A stretch of 64,000 bases of DNA from Polyodon spathula (lineage: Eukaryota > Chordata > Actinopteri > Acipenseriformes > Polyodontidae), in assembly GCF_017654505.1 (NCBI RefSeq), contig NC_054534.1, positions 48,248,788-48,312,787 on the forward strand, read 5' to 3'. Within the stretch, counting starts at the first letter, position 1, and each line of letters starts with the position of its first letter. The notes below the pieces were generated by a model. That model saw nothing but the letters and a program-made list of their open reading frames with translations. It was not told where the DNA came from and searched no databases. Positions 24,142 through 34,821 of this stretch are shown here, piece by piece. The translations under genes and the position numbers were made by a program.

Positions 24142-24883
24142 TGATGTAACTTAAAAAAAGGATGGTGAGTAAGTAGATTCAAGAAAATGCAGAGTCCTTT
24201 TCTTCAATCAGTTGTTAGGTTTATTGAGACATGCAGGGATTCTGGTCCCAGGTACAGGACAAACAGAATACTCGTCCTTACAATTTTTGCATGACATTAA
24301 ATACCCTTCTGTATAGATGGTCCACCTCCTCTTTCTCTGACATTTAACCAATAGCAAAGGTACAACACATTATTCTGTTACCATATATTTAAGTTAGTGT
24401 GTGTGTATGTGTCTGTGTGTGTAGTCTAGTGTGACGACCTCTGAACTCAGTGCATTCTTCAGACCCCTGGCGCCCCAAAAGGTCCATACATCTAATTTTT
24501 GTTATCTTCCTTGTTCATATTTCTCCGTTTTGCCTGAAACCCTTTGAGTCCAGTGGCGTTATCTCTTATTCTCTCTGAGAACCTTTGGGTCCAACGGCAG
24601 TCCCTGGGAGACTTTTAGCTCCTTTATGCTTTGCATTCCAAAAGTCTTAGACCCTGGCCCCTTCTGGTCCACAGCATTGTTATCTTGTTAACTTGCAGTC
24701 AATACTGGGCAAGAAGCTTGTAGACGCAAGGTCTCTATCAATTGTTAGCAGTACATGCAATTTGAACCAAACAGTCTGCTATCTGCAATATTAGTCTCTT
24801 TTCAGAAAAGAACACCAGTATAGCCCTGCCAGTCCACATGCATAGCAAACTGTTAATCAACTCTCAATCCATGTTTTCCAACA
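24142..24883. mobile_element. Solo LTR with 5-bp target duplication
   Basis: Starts TGATGTAAC and ends TTTTCCAACA, the TG...CA form of an LTR. CTGAC lies directly outside both ends (24137-24141 and 24884-24888). The related Tigger-like copy at about 35560-35575 has the same flanks joined with one CTGAC and no insertion, an empty-site paralogue that proves the boundaries. No gag-pol is present. The family is not recognised. Confidence 0.88.
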
Positions 24884-25271
24884 CTGACAAACTTCTGCAA
24901 AACCGTTGTGAACAAGCACTAAACAATACAATGCATTGCACTCGTACTGTAAAATAATAATTAATTAAAAACAAAACTGTACAGTAATAAATTACTGTAT
25001 AGAAACAACAAAACCCCAAACAGTAACATACTAAATACATGTATACAGTAATAAACACAATACGGTACACTTTACCATACAAACTGCATGTTGTACGTTA
25101 CTTGTTTAGGAAATCTTTCATAGAAGTCTGCTGCAGCAACTGCTGCTTTTTAAACTTCAGCTCTTCAGTTTAACTACTGAGTCCATGAACTGATCTCTAC
25201 TTGGTTGGCTCATCACAAAACAGTTAACAACATAAAGTGTTTGTGTGTACTAATGGTACTAATACATCGCT

Positions 25272-25400
25272 TTATTGTTTAAACCACTTGAGAAGCGTGT
25301 CTTCTAATTCAGCGTACATCGAAGTACGCAACCGTTTACAGGCAGGTACACATACTGAAGAATCAATCACCGACTGGATTTTCTCCTGACTTTTCCATAT
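25272..25400 (-). pseudogene. CENP-B-like DNA-binding domain fragment (Tigger-like)
   Basis: About 43 codons matching the second half of the domain described at 35935-36192, truncated at the N-terminal side by a microsatellite. Confidence 0.6.
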
Positions 25401-25409
25401 CGTATTCAC

Positions 25410-25411
25410 TG

Positions 25412-25468
<57 letters not shown>

Positions 25469-25480
25469 ATGTGTGTGTGT
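25410..25480. repeat. (TG)n(TA)n(TG)n microsatellite
   Basis: TG, TA and TG runs; it interrupts the Tigger-like coding region on its right side. Confidence 0.95.
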
Positions 25481-26600
25481 TAGCATGTGCCAAGTGGCCA
25501 AAGATGGTATTGCAGGGAAGCAAACGGACAACCGAAGTTTGGTTTGCAAATTTTTTTTTTTTTTTCCCTTTTTATTTTTCTAATCCAGGAACTGAACAGA
25601 ACGAAATCATAACAAAACAATTTTAAGAAAAACTCAAACTTTTTACAAAACAAAAGAAAATAAATTCTAAGTGCAGGATGATTAAACTGTTTTTTTTGGC
25701 AGGGAAACAGTAAAAATTAGATCTATACTTTGCTATGTCTAGCCAGGGCACTCATACAACACCCATCTCTCTAAACCCTCCTCCTCTTTTTCTCTCACAG
25801 CCTCCCTTTTATACCCAGGCTGAAATCACTCCTCCCCTTGGAAGAAACCAAAAATCAAACAATTAACTTTAAAATCTATTTACATACAGTTGGCAACTAT
25901 TATATACATATCAAAGTTACATAATATCACTAGGTTTCTACCTAGAATCATTTTCAATACATGTGCAATTTCATTTTATTTTTTTTGCCAATCACAACAC
26001 CTCTTTACTTTAATAACGGCGTGGTCTACCCTTCAGTTACACACGGGTAACAAGTAATTTGTTCTGCGCATTGCAAACAAGGTTTATGGTACAACCGAGG
26101 TAATATCTGCCCCTCACAAACATGGCGCCGCCTATGCACCACACTGATACTAACAAACGCCATTTACGAACAAACCAGTAAGTATTTGTTTCTAATCTCT
26201 ATTTTAATTTAGTTTTACTTGTATAGACAATTAAGGTTACTGAATAACAAACTACGTAGTTCGCCGCGAATGTGCATCTTCCCAGGGGAACAAGCACTGA
26301 GCATTCAGCTCCGCTCGAATACTGATTATTCTGTTTGTCTTCCTTTTTCCTGTCCTGGCATCCATCCGCGGCCTCCTCCAACCCCACAGGTAAAGTGTAA
26401 TACTCTGTTATGTATCTACTTTGTGCAAGTGTTAAATTTAAAACAATTCATATACATTTAAATAAACACAGTATACAATATGATTGTTTTCGTTGCAGTT
26501 GTTAATAAGAAACAGTACCGCTTTATTCCAGGATTCCTTTAAAACACGTCAGCTTGTTAAAAGTTATTGTTTATTTTATAAGGGATTGGACGTGAACCAT

Positions 26601-26659
<59 letters not shown>

Positions 26660-27473
26660 CAAAAAAAAACAATTTTTTATTTTTTTCCAAACTTGTTCGT
26701 AGATTCCTTCAAAGGACCAGTAGTAACATAGCATTCAATAGAACAAAACAATGTAGTTTAACAAACAAAGGGAATATTTTTATGTCCTTTTACTTCTTTT
26801 GGGGTTTTCTTTTCTAATGAGAGAAACAAACACTACAGACTTAACAACTCCTTGCTGGCTGCAGGCATCCTCATTTGAATTTCCTTCAACCTCCCGCATT
26901 CTACACGTTTACCTTTACCTGCTTTTTTTAATAAAATTCCAACCCCAAAATGAAAAAGGAGCATTTCTAAAATGTAAAGATGCATACTGTGCACATTTGA
27001 GACAGGACATGTCTTTAAATTGGCCCTAAAACTGAAAATAAATTAATATGCAAGTTGAGCCTGATTAATACATTTTATCCTGCAGACTCATGCCTCTGAC
27101 TCAGTAGGACTAGGGAGGGAGCTTTCACAGGAGGTAGAGGGCATGGAGCATTTGGTATTGAACAGTAGCAGGAAGCTGCTTGCGTGAGAGACTCAGAGAA
27201 AGAAATGCCTAGCCTTCTTAAAAGTCCAAAATTAATAAACAAATACAAAATAATTTAAATTGAAAATACAACTGAAAATAATTTGCACAATGATTGTTTT
27301 GACCCGAAATTAAACTTTCCAGGACAGTCGGGATACTGCAACAACTACTCGGCACATCTCAGTGCTGCAGCCACTCAGCATTGATGGTGTCATGTCAAAT
27401 GTTGTATGTAATATGTATTGATTTGACACATACACACACGCATATATATGCATGTGGTTTAATTATATATAGA
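25481..27473. other. Unclassified non-coding sequence
   Basis: No supported gene. A CpG-containing patch at 26120-26390 includes an ATG in good context followed by CAG|TAAGTA, but no protein homology could be recognised. The (TA)n tract 26604-26658 lies inside. Confidence 0.4.
26604..26658. repeat. (TA)n microsatellite
   Basis: About 27 TA units. Confidence 0.95.
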
Positions 27474-27728
27474 GTGGTTTGCAGAAATATTTACCCCTAC
27501 CGATAATGTCACATTTTGTTGAATTACAAATAATTTATGCACAGTTTTTTTTTCAAACAAACTATTTTTATTAAAGCTGTAGTGGTTAAAATAAACACTG
27601 TTATATGAGGAGGTTAAATGTCAGCAAAACTTGCAAAGAAAATGTACAAAGTGAACTTGTTGCATAATTATTCAGCCCCTTAAGTCAGTACATAGTAGAA
27701 GCAGCTTTTGCAGCAATTACTGCAATTA
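27474..27728. mobile_element. Tc1/mariner-type element, left half
   Basis: Begins agtggtttgcagaaatattt after a TA-rich flank and continues with the usual non-coding 5' half of fish Tc1-type elements (ttcagccccttaagtcagta block). It is interrupted at 27729 by the CACTA-like MITE. A fitting right half occurs at 34825-35077. Confidence 0.5.
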
Positions 27729-28108
27729 CACTATGTAACACAATTTTTGTTCCTGGGTAGTAAGTGTTATTTCCTAATTGCTTATTTCCTAATTGCATTA
27801 TAATCGTAAATCTCAAAAAACTACTCACTTCTAAATCTTTTGTAGTCATTTTTGTATTACTTTAGTATAAATACGTGTTAATTTGGATTCATATGTTGTT
27901 TTTTTCTGGCTTTATGTGAACGAAAAGACACACATTTGCCCGTTTTCCCATTGGAAATAGTGATATTTTGAAATATCACTGTCCTGGTCACAAAAGCAAA
28001 GTTTGTGGGGAATAATAGCCATTTTCTATACTTTTGAAGCATAAGCAATTGGGAAATAACACTTACTACCCAGGAACAAAAAAAAAAATAATAATTTGTT
28101 ACACGGTG
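27729..28108. mobile_element. Non-autonomous CACTA-like MITE
   Basis: Starts CACTATGTAACAC and ends with the inverted CACCGTGTAACA. TTA flanks both ends (27726-27728 and 28109-28111). Internally it keeps the last dozen or so codons and the 3' flank of the transposase-like gene of the 4222-6066 element (block taatcgtaaatctcaaaaaa near 27802), so it is an internal-deletion derivative. Confidence 0.85.
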
Positions 28109-28111
28109 TTA

Positions 28112-28334
28112 TCTTTTTGGATACGGCTCTAGTAGTAAAGGCATCACAGCGTCTGTCACTTTTATGTCCTCCTGTTCAACATGTTTAATTGATTTATGCC
28201 CCTTAAACCCCGCCCCTTCCCTCCACACCTTTTTGACATCTGTCAAAAAGGCCCTCCCTTATGTTCCTCCCCTTTTTTGACAGCTGTCAAAGTACCACAT
28301 GTTTTTTTTTCCTGACATTAACAGGTTCCCTCTC
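28112..28334. other. Short unclassified stretch before the DIRS element
   Basis: Contains two imperfect palindromes around TTTGACAGCTGTCAAA and TTTTGACATCTGTCAAAA (about 28230-28300); function unknown. Confidence 0.4.
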
Positions 28335-28949
28335 AATTCGAATGACAATCATTACCGAAAGGGAAGAGCCTCTCTGACCGTCAATCACTGAGTATATATA
28401 CAAAAGCTGCCCTATCACTTCACTGACAGGTCAGATTGTGTTTGCTTTCTTGAACCGAAATTGGCTGGTTTGTTGGGTTTTACCTGCAAATTTATACAAA
28501 TTCCATGGTAAAATCGTGCTTTCAAGCGTTACTAAAAAGTGCTCTCACCTAATTCTCATGTCAGTTTACTGACTACAGCAGGTTTCGACCCCTCTTCTGA
28601 GATTACTCTTTTTTCACTGCATGAGGCCTTGTGTAGTTGGTGTACTGTGTGAGGAGCGTTGTGGTGCTGTAAGGAGATTCCGCGAGCTCGCGGCGTCGTC
28701 CTCTACGCAATTTAATCGGTCACAGCGACCAAAAAAACAAAAAAAAAAACATCTCGGGCCTAACACCCCTCTCAAACCTCTGGCTTTCCTAGCACAGCTG
28801 CGCTTGCCCTCGGTGACCATGCCAGCTGAATCGGCTGCATACCCTGGCATCGACCGCGGATTTTCCCACCGTCCGTGAGGTTGAGAAAAACAGCGTCTAC
28901 CCGGTCCTGATTGACTAGTCACCGGTGTAAACATCTTCGGCGTCACTTA

Positions 28950-29325
28950 CAGCCCAATACCGACCGCGCCTACCATCGGCACCGACCTTGGAACAGGTCT
29001 ACTCGGCACCGACTGTTCGGCATCGACAGCGCTTTCCTCGGCGACATTCCCGGCACAGATTGATTTGGCTCCGGTGAACCTCTTCGGAGCTGTCTACAGC
29101 CCGGCAGCGACCTCACTACATGTCGGTACCGATTGACTCAGCACCGACCGCGCTATTTTCAACGCCAATCCCGGCACCGACTGATTCGGCACCGGTGAAT
29201 AGCTTCAGGGCTATCTATAGCCTGGCACCGAACGCACTACACAGACGCCGACCTCGGCGCCAATTGACTCGGCACTGGTGAATTGCTCTAAAGCATCTAC
29301 AGCCCGGCACCGAGCGTAGCAGCTT
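28950..29325 (+). repeat. GC-rich degenerate internal repeats in the DIRS leader
   Basis: Three to four diverged units of about 110-130 bp, each with blocks like cggcaccgac, ctcggcaccg and ctatctacagcccggcaccg. The strong CpG content contrasts with the AT-rich neighbourhood. It sits between the left terminal repeat and gag. Confidence 0.65.
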
Positions 29326-29338
29326 CACCTGCAAAGCC

Positions 29339-30406
29339 ATGTTGGTCCAGTCGACTGGGTCCTTCGCTGGGTTCCAGCAGTGTGACCAGTGCGGGGCGAA
29401 GCTGCCAAGGCAGGATGAGCACTGGTCCTGCGCCAGATGCCTAGGCCCAGAACACGCGAAGATGATCCCCGTCGCAGTTGCCTCGAAGGCGCCCAAGCGC
29501 AGCAGAGCAGTGCTTCGTGGAACCAGCAGAGACTGTAAGGGCTCAGCAGACCATGCTGGAGGCCTTATTAAAGTCACAGGACAGACTACCACCGGGCAGC
29601 CCCAGCCCCCACAGTCTCATTTCCCATCCCCTTTGCCTAGACCCCCTAGCCCAGGCGAGCTGTCCTTCACGGCATCCAGATTGGACGTCTCGATCCCAGC
29701 CGCCTCCATCGGGCAGGCCATGCTGGGGGGCTCCTTGCCACACGTGTCGCAGAGGGAAGAGTTCCGGGCCCTAATGCAGCTTGCAGCTTTGCAGCTGCAG
29801 CCACAGACATTCCCTGGCCGGCAGAACAGGAGGGAAAGGGGAACCGCTTCCTCCAGCAGAAAGGGCACCCACAGCATGCCCTCCCTTTATGCCAGCAACC
29901 CAGCTTCTGCACCCTCAGCCTCCAGAACACCAGTATCTCTGCTACATGCTGCAGGAGCCCAAGAAGCGGGCCTAGGCACATTTCCCACTATCAGGGACAC
30001 GGTCACGGTTTTGGTGCAAGGTTCCACCTTCACCAAGGGGGATAAGGACCCAACCTGTTTCTCCAAGCCTTGCAGGACAACAGATGGGATGCTCAAAAAA
30101 GCATCTGCTGCGCTGTCAGTCCGAGCAGCAAGTGCTATGGCCATACTGGTGCTCTACCAGAACCAGTTGGCAGAGATGCTGCAGGAAAGAACTACAGAAG
30201 CGGACACGGGGGAGCTCCAGGTGGTAGCTAAGGCGATGACCGACCTAATGGCGAAGTTAGGTCAGACATCAGGGAGGTCGCTGGTAGCGATGGTGGCCGC
30301 CCGCCGGCATTTGTGGCTGACACAAGCCAAGTTCGTGGAGACCGAGAAAGGGGTCGCTGGACGCCCCCATTACACCGGGACAGACTTGGAACGACCTTTG
30401 ATGTGA
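29339..30406 (+). CDS. DIRS Gag-like protein
   Basis: The 355-codon frame begins at an ATG at 29339. Residues about 17-43 carry a double CxxC-type cluster (CDQCGAKLP ... WSCARCLG), likely a small zinc-binding unit typical of fish DIRS Gag proteins. A proline-rich middle and an alanine-rich helical part (about residues 250-320, AASAMAILVLYQNQLAEML) follow. It would form the particle that packages the RNA. The frame is intact to the stop at 30406, longer than any other DIRS frame here, and matches the minus-strand copy at 20466-22245. Confidence 0.65.
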   Translation: MLVQSTGSFAGFQQCDQCGAKLPRQDEHWSCARCLGPEHAKMIPVAVASKAPKRSRAVLRGTSRDCKGSADHAGGLIKVTGQTTTGQPQPPQSHFPSPLPRPPSPGELSFTASRLDVSIPAASIGQAMLGGSLPHVSQREEFRALMQLAALQLQPQTFPGRQNRRERGTASSSRKGTHSMPSLYASNPASAPSASRTPVSLLHAAGAQEAGLGTFPTIRDTVTVLVQGSTFTKGDKDPTCFSKPCRTTDGMLKKASAALSVRAASAMAILVLYQNQLAEMLQERTTEADTGELQVVAKAMTDLMAKLGQTSGRSLVAMVAARRHLWLTQAKFVETEKGVAGRPHYTGTDLERPLM

Positions 30407-30749
30407 GCCTTGAGAGGTCCTGCAAGGCCACGGAGGTTGCCTCCAAGTTTTCGCACCTTCAGGCATACCATCAGCGCCCAAGGTGGCATTTGCAGCCTGC
30501 TAGGATGAAAGGGTCTAAATGCTGCCCTCCATCCCAGAGTAGACAAGCAGGAAGAGGGAGAGGCAGACCCGCCCAAGCCAAAGGGAGCCCGCCCCTGAGG
30601 GGCCCCTGCTGCCACCAAACCCCCCCACAACCGGACTGACCAAAGGCAATGACCTATGGCAAGTCTACACCCAGGACTTCTGGGTGCTATCGACAATGAG
30701 ACACGGATACGCTCTACAATTCCGCATAGGTCCGCCACCATTATAGGGT

Positions 30750-31731
30750 GTGCTTCTCACTACCATTGAACCAGCGAGGGTGATACTCCTTCAACAGGAG
30801 ATCGCCAATCTTCAAAGGATGAACGCTCTACTCTTGGTAAGCCCAACCAATGCCCTCAGAAGATTTTACTCCAGGTACTTCCTGGTGCTCAAAAGGGACG
30901 GCAGTTTCAGACCAATTATGGACCTCAGCGTCCTCAACTTGTTCCTCAAACAGAGGAAGTTCAACATGTTGACAGCACAGCGTATCCTCCAGTTCGTCCA
31001 ACTGGGCGACTAGTTCACATCGATTGACCTGCAAGACGTCTACTTTCACTTCCCGATCCGTCCTGCGCGCAGAAAATATCTGCGCTTTGCCTTTTATGGC
31101 AACGCGTACGAATTCTGCATGCTGCCTTTCGCTGCCGCCCCGCACTTTTTCAGAGGGCGTGGATGCAGCACTGGCTCCACTCAGGCTTCAGGTTATTCGG
31201 ATCCTGAACTATCTGGACGATTGGCTAGTTTGCGCGCATTCAAAACCACGTGCAGAGGCGCACACAAAACAGGTCATAGATCATGTGACGAAGTTAAGGC
31301 TCTCAATACATCAACAGAAGAGTAACTTTGTGCCGTCTCAGTCCACAGTGTTCCTCCTCCTGGGCATCAAACTGAACTCTGTGAGTATGACTGCCTCACT
31401 GTCGGAAGACAGGATTCAGTTGTTGGAGGCCACACTCTCCCTATTCAGAGAGGATGCTCTCCTACAGGTCAAAGTATATCAAAGGTTGTTGAGGCTGATG
31501 GGAACCGCCTCGAGAATCCTTCCACTAGGGCTGCTGAGAATGCGCCCGCTTCAGTCGCTCAAGGTGCACCCGGTCCACGATCGGTACCGGCTGGTGCGAG
31601 TGTCCAGACAATGCCGGAAGACACTGGAGTGGTGGCTCCATCCTGGCAATCTGTGCCTCGGGTCTCCCCTCGGATCCCCTCACAGAAGGGAAGATCACTA
31701 CAGATGGCTCCAGCCTGGGCTGGAATGGTAG
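30750..31731 (+). pseudogene. DIRS reverse transcriptase relic
   Basis: Frame 30750-31013 carries RYFLVLKRDGSFRPIMDLSV and MLTAQRILQ, the first reverse-transcriptase motifs, then stops after QLGD at TAG 31014. Frame 31024-31731 shows the C-terminal part with IRILNYLDDWLVCAHS, where LDD is the catalytic box of this family, and SNFVPSQSTVFLLLG. The segment between reads DLQDVYFHFPI in another frame, so there are at least one stop and two frameshifts. Confidence 0.8.
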
Positions 31732-31746
31732 AGGAATAAGAGGTTA

Positions 31747-32650
31747 GTGGAATGGACATTGGCAGCAAGCGCACATAATTGCCCAAGAGCTGCAAGCAGT
31801 GAACCTGGCATTATCTCATTTTCACCAGCAGTTAGTGTACTAACATGTGCTGGTCCGGACGGACAATACTACAGTGGTAGCCTACACAAACCACGTTCGC
31901 CAGGCCTTCACCATGCAGTGCACAGACTTCCTGTCCAGAAGAGCTCCACACAGCTCGGAGTGAAGGCTGCATCCTCAAGTGGTGAAACAGATTTGGGAGA
32001 GGTTTCGACCGGCACGAGTCGACCTGTTTGCCACAGCCGAGTCCACTCATTGCCCCCTATGGTTCTCCATGGAGAGAGATGGGGGCCCCCTGGGAGTAGA
32101 CGCGCTAGCTCATCCCTGGCCACAGGGGCTATTGTATTATTATGCGCTCCCTCCGCCACCATTATTACCTCTGACACTAGAGAGGATCAGGGTGGAGAGA
32201 GCACAGGTTTTGCTGGTTGCACCCAGATGTCCAAGATGCCCCTGGTTTGGTCTCCTCCCCGACATGTTGTTCGATCAGCCATGGCAGCTTCGGCTGTGCA
32301 AGGACCTCCTGAGCCAAGCGGAGGGGCTATTACGACACCCGAACCCAGCCCAGCTCCAACTCTGGGTCTGGCCGTTTAATGAAGCCGTCTATTTAGTACT
32401 GGTCTCTACGGCGCCGAGCACTAGAGCCCAGTACTCATATAAATGGAAAGTTTTCCAAGACTGGTGCCTTGCTGAAAGTCACGATCCTGTGAGTTGCCTG
32501 ATTGAGATGATATTAACCTTCTTTCAACACTTGTTTGACGCATCAAAATTAGCGTCCGCTTTGAAGGTATACCTGGCAGCAATATCAGTGCGCCATAACA
32601 AAATTGACTCTGTCCCCTGGGGCACATTTCCTGCAAGTGCAATTTCTTAA
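31747..32650 (+). pseudogene. DIRS RNase H and connecting region
   Basis: In mixed frames the sequence after 31690 shows an RNase H-like start (ITTDGSSLGWNG, near 31697) and, around 31855, VRTDNTTVVAYTNH, the usual RNase H aspartate block of DIRS elements. The open frame 31979-32650 then continues through RPARVDLFATAESTHCPLWF and a helical N-terminal part of the recombinase (LASALKVYLAAISVRH). Frame changes show it is not translated as one protein. Confidence 0.7.
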
Positions 32651-33396
32651 AGGGGCTCGGAGGCTTCGTCCTCCTATGAAAAGTATGGTCCCCAAGTGGG
32701 ATCTAGAACTGGTATTGTGGGCCCTTATGGGTCCCACATTTGAGCCCATGGCGTCAGCAGAACTGCGCCCTGTTTCATTAAAAGTGGCATTTTTAATAGC
32801 CACTACGTCTGCCAGACAAGTAAGTGAGCTTCATGCCCTGTCCATCGATGACACATGTATGGCTTTCACTGGAAATGACACGCGGGTAACATTAAGAACA
32901 AATCCATCCATCATGGTATCCTCATTCCCCGTTAACCAACCAGTGGTTTTGGAAACTTTCAGACCTCCCCCGCATGAGTCAGAGGAGGACTCTAGACAAC
33001 ACATGCTATGCCCAGTTCTGGCTCTGTGCTGTTATTTGAACAGTCCAACCAGCTGTTTGTCTGCTATGGGTCCCACTCTAGAGGTCAGGCCCTATCGAAG
33101 CAATGTCTAGCACATTGGGTGGCAGATGTGATACGTTGGCATATGATCAGACGGACTCCCCATTACCGGGGGACATTATGGGCCATTCTACCAGGGGCCA
33201 GGCAACTTTGTGGGCTTTCCTTCATGGCGCCTCCTTAGATGAGTTATGTAATGCTGCACATGGACAGGTAGTCAGATATTTTTGTGTTTTTACCACCTTG
33301 ATGTTACAAACCAAACAAGACCCTCTCTGGGCTCTAGACTTTTGCAGGCGTCATGTGGGCTTAGAGGCTGTCGCCATGGGGCTGTACTGTCACTAA
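32604..33396 (+). pseudogene. DIRS tyrosine recombinase relic
   Basis: The block LKVAFLIATTSARQVSELHAL (about 32778-32840, with the first catalytic arginine in SARQVSEL) starts the catalytic domain. Further down, in another frame (33103-33396), GHSTRGQATLWAF carries the H-x-x-R box and VVRYFCV carries the likely nucleophilic tyrosine. At least one frameshift, near 33105, separates the halves. The enzyme would join a circular cDNA to the target, which explains the lack of a target duplication. Confidence 0.8.
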
Positions 33397-33452
33397 TCTG
33401 GAGCCACGACAGCTTTGGTACAGCTTTCCCATTTGGTAATGGTTGTCATTCA

Positions 33453-33728
33453 ATGTGGCCCCGTGGTAGGTATTAGAGCCTTCCCATAATCCCTTGCCTG
33501 GTGAATTAGCATTCATCCCCTTAGCGGTCGATTTTGATATTACAGCGGTCTCATTTTCAAAATAAAATCTAAAAAATGTATTTAAAGTTAACTTAAAAGC
33601 TGGCAAATGTTACAACTACATTCTTTGGATTAATCAGATTATTTTAAGACCAAATAAAACATAATTACGAAAAAGGGTTGTCTTATTCTGTTAAAGCTGA
33701 AGATGTCCTTATTAAGGTAATGTAAACA
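33453..33728. repeat. Long inverted repeat, left arm (Polinton-type candidate TIR)
   Basis: Starts atgtggccccgtgg and is an inverted copy of 53566-53841, recognisable over about 275 bp, for example ccttcccataatcccttgcc and ggcaaatgtta blocks. The arms are 20.4 kb apart. The outermost bases overlap the right end of the DIRS element. Confidence 0.8.
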
Positions 33729-34330
33729 TCTTTATAGCCGCCTTTACAACAGCTTATGCACATTTAGAGCTGTATAATCTGATGGATCGACTACAGAGAA
33801 GATGTCTTTACCATGACACGGACCCTGTAATCTGGTGATTGCATTACAGAATTAGTTTCAGGGGGCACCAAAACGTATGGCTATGAAACAAAAGATGGAA
33901 AAACTGTCTGAAAATTAAGGGTATAACGCTTAATTATGAAAAATCCAAAACCATTCATCTCTCGTCTCTGAAAGATTTGGTTCAAAGTTTCGTGAGTCCT
34001 CATTGAGACACCCCTCCCATAAAAGTGTTTCCACTAGAAAATAGACCACACTGGAAAACCTTTCAAATTGTGTACAATAAGAGAGTGTTGAAATCTGATT
34101 ACACCACCCTGCCCTATGGATACTGAAGGAGGTTTCGATGTACGCCTTTCCATCTCTTTCGCTGCTATCATATCATGGGGCCTCTAGTTCAGGGAAAAGC
34201 TATTTTGTGAAAAAAACTCTTCACAGATTCTGTCACAGTTCCTGAGAACATACTATAATGTTATAGCTGCTGGCAAAAATTGAACCATTTATTAGCTTGT
34301 AAATTTCCCAATTTAAAATTTGTTAAAGGT
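33715..34330 (+). pseudogene. Polinton/Maverick-type relic: DNA polymerase B C-terminus and a P-loop-like fragment
   Basis: In several frames this stretch shows blocks of a protein-primed family B polymerase: AAFTTAYA near 33747, LYHDTDPVIW near 33808 where DTDS is the usual catalytic motif (here the serine is proline), ITLNYEKSKTI near 33930 and KRVLKSDYTTLPYGY near 34078. Immediately after (34150-34330) another relic shows KLFTDSVTVPENIL preceded by a decayed glycine-rich loop. Stops and frameshifts are frequent. The gene set points to a Polinton/Maverick or related adintovirus-like integrant. Motif recognition from memory. Confidence 0.6.
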
Positions 34331-34360
34331 ATACCACCCTCTCTCTGTGATGATTCCTTA

Positions 34361-34821
34361 CCCCCCCCCCCCCCCCCCCCGGGTAGTAAGTGTTATTTCC
34401 TAATTGCTTATGCCTCAAAAGTATAGAAAATGGCTATTATTCCCCACAAACTTTGCTTTTGTGACCAGGACAGGTAAATTTCAGAATATCACTATTTCCA
34501 ATGAGAAAACGGGTAAATTTACAGTATAATCGTAAATCTCGAAAAACTACTCGCTTCAAAATCTTTTGTAGTCATTTTTGTATTACTTTAGTATAAATAC
34601 ATGTTAATTTGGATTCATATGTTGTTTTTTTCTGACTTTATGTGAACGAAAAGACACATTCGCCCGTTTTTTCATTGGAAATAGTGATATTTTGAAATTT
34701 ACATGTCCTGGTCACAAAAGCAAAGTATGTGGGGAATAATAGCCATTTTCTATACTTTTGAGGCATAAGCAATTAGGAAATAACACTTACTACCCAGGAA
34801 CGAAAATTGTGTTACATAGTG
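34361..34821. mobile_element. CACTA-like MITE whose left end is a C-run
   Basis: The right end reads TTACATAGTG at 34821 followed by TTA, and the body matches 27729-28108 and the ends of 4222-6066. On the left, TTA (34358-34360) is present, but the terminal 26 bases of the family are replaced by 20 cytosines before GGGTAGTAAGTG at 34381. Confidence 0.8.

Larger units (their letters stand above)
23648..25411 (-). mobile_element. Tigger/pogo-like copy 2, split by a solo LTR
   Basis: Left end cagtgaaactgtgatac at 23648. The body matches the copy at 35078-36192 almost base for base, apart from the solo LTR at 24142-24883. On the minus strand 25400-25272 it encodes the end of a CENP-B-type DNA-binding domain (NTIWKSQEKIQ ... 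LEDTLLKWFKQ). The copy is cut at 25411 by a TG/TA microsatellite, so the start of the HTH domain is lost. Confidence 0.65.
28335..33454 (+). mobile_element. DIRS-type retrotransposon with inverted terminal repeats
   Basis: The element contains, in order, a GC-rich leader, Gag (29339-30406), reverse transcriptase (30750-31731), RNase H and following region (31747-32650) and a tyrosine recombinase (32604-33396). Its ends are inverted copies of each other: ttcgaatgacaatcattacc at 28337 and, reversed, ttgaatgacaaccattacc near 33451. DIRS elements carry inverted terminal repeats and a tyrosine recombinase in place of a DDE integrase, and make no target-site duplication; all three fit. Frameshifts and stops in every gene make it inactive. 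Confidence 0.85.

Noticed and set aside
26120..26400. Possible first exon (ATGGCGCCGCC ... CAG|TAAGTA)
   Set aside because: Only about 19 codons, no protein homology recognised, no partner exon nearby.
28621..28946. Overlapping frames on both strands at the start of the DIRS element
   Set aside because: They lie in the untranslated leader upstream of Gag and have no domain.
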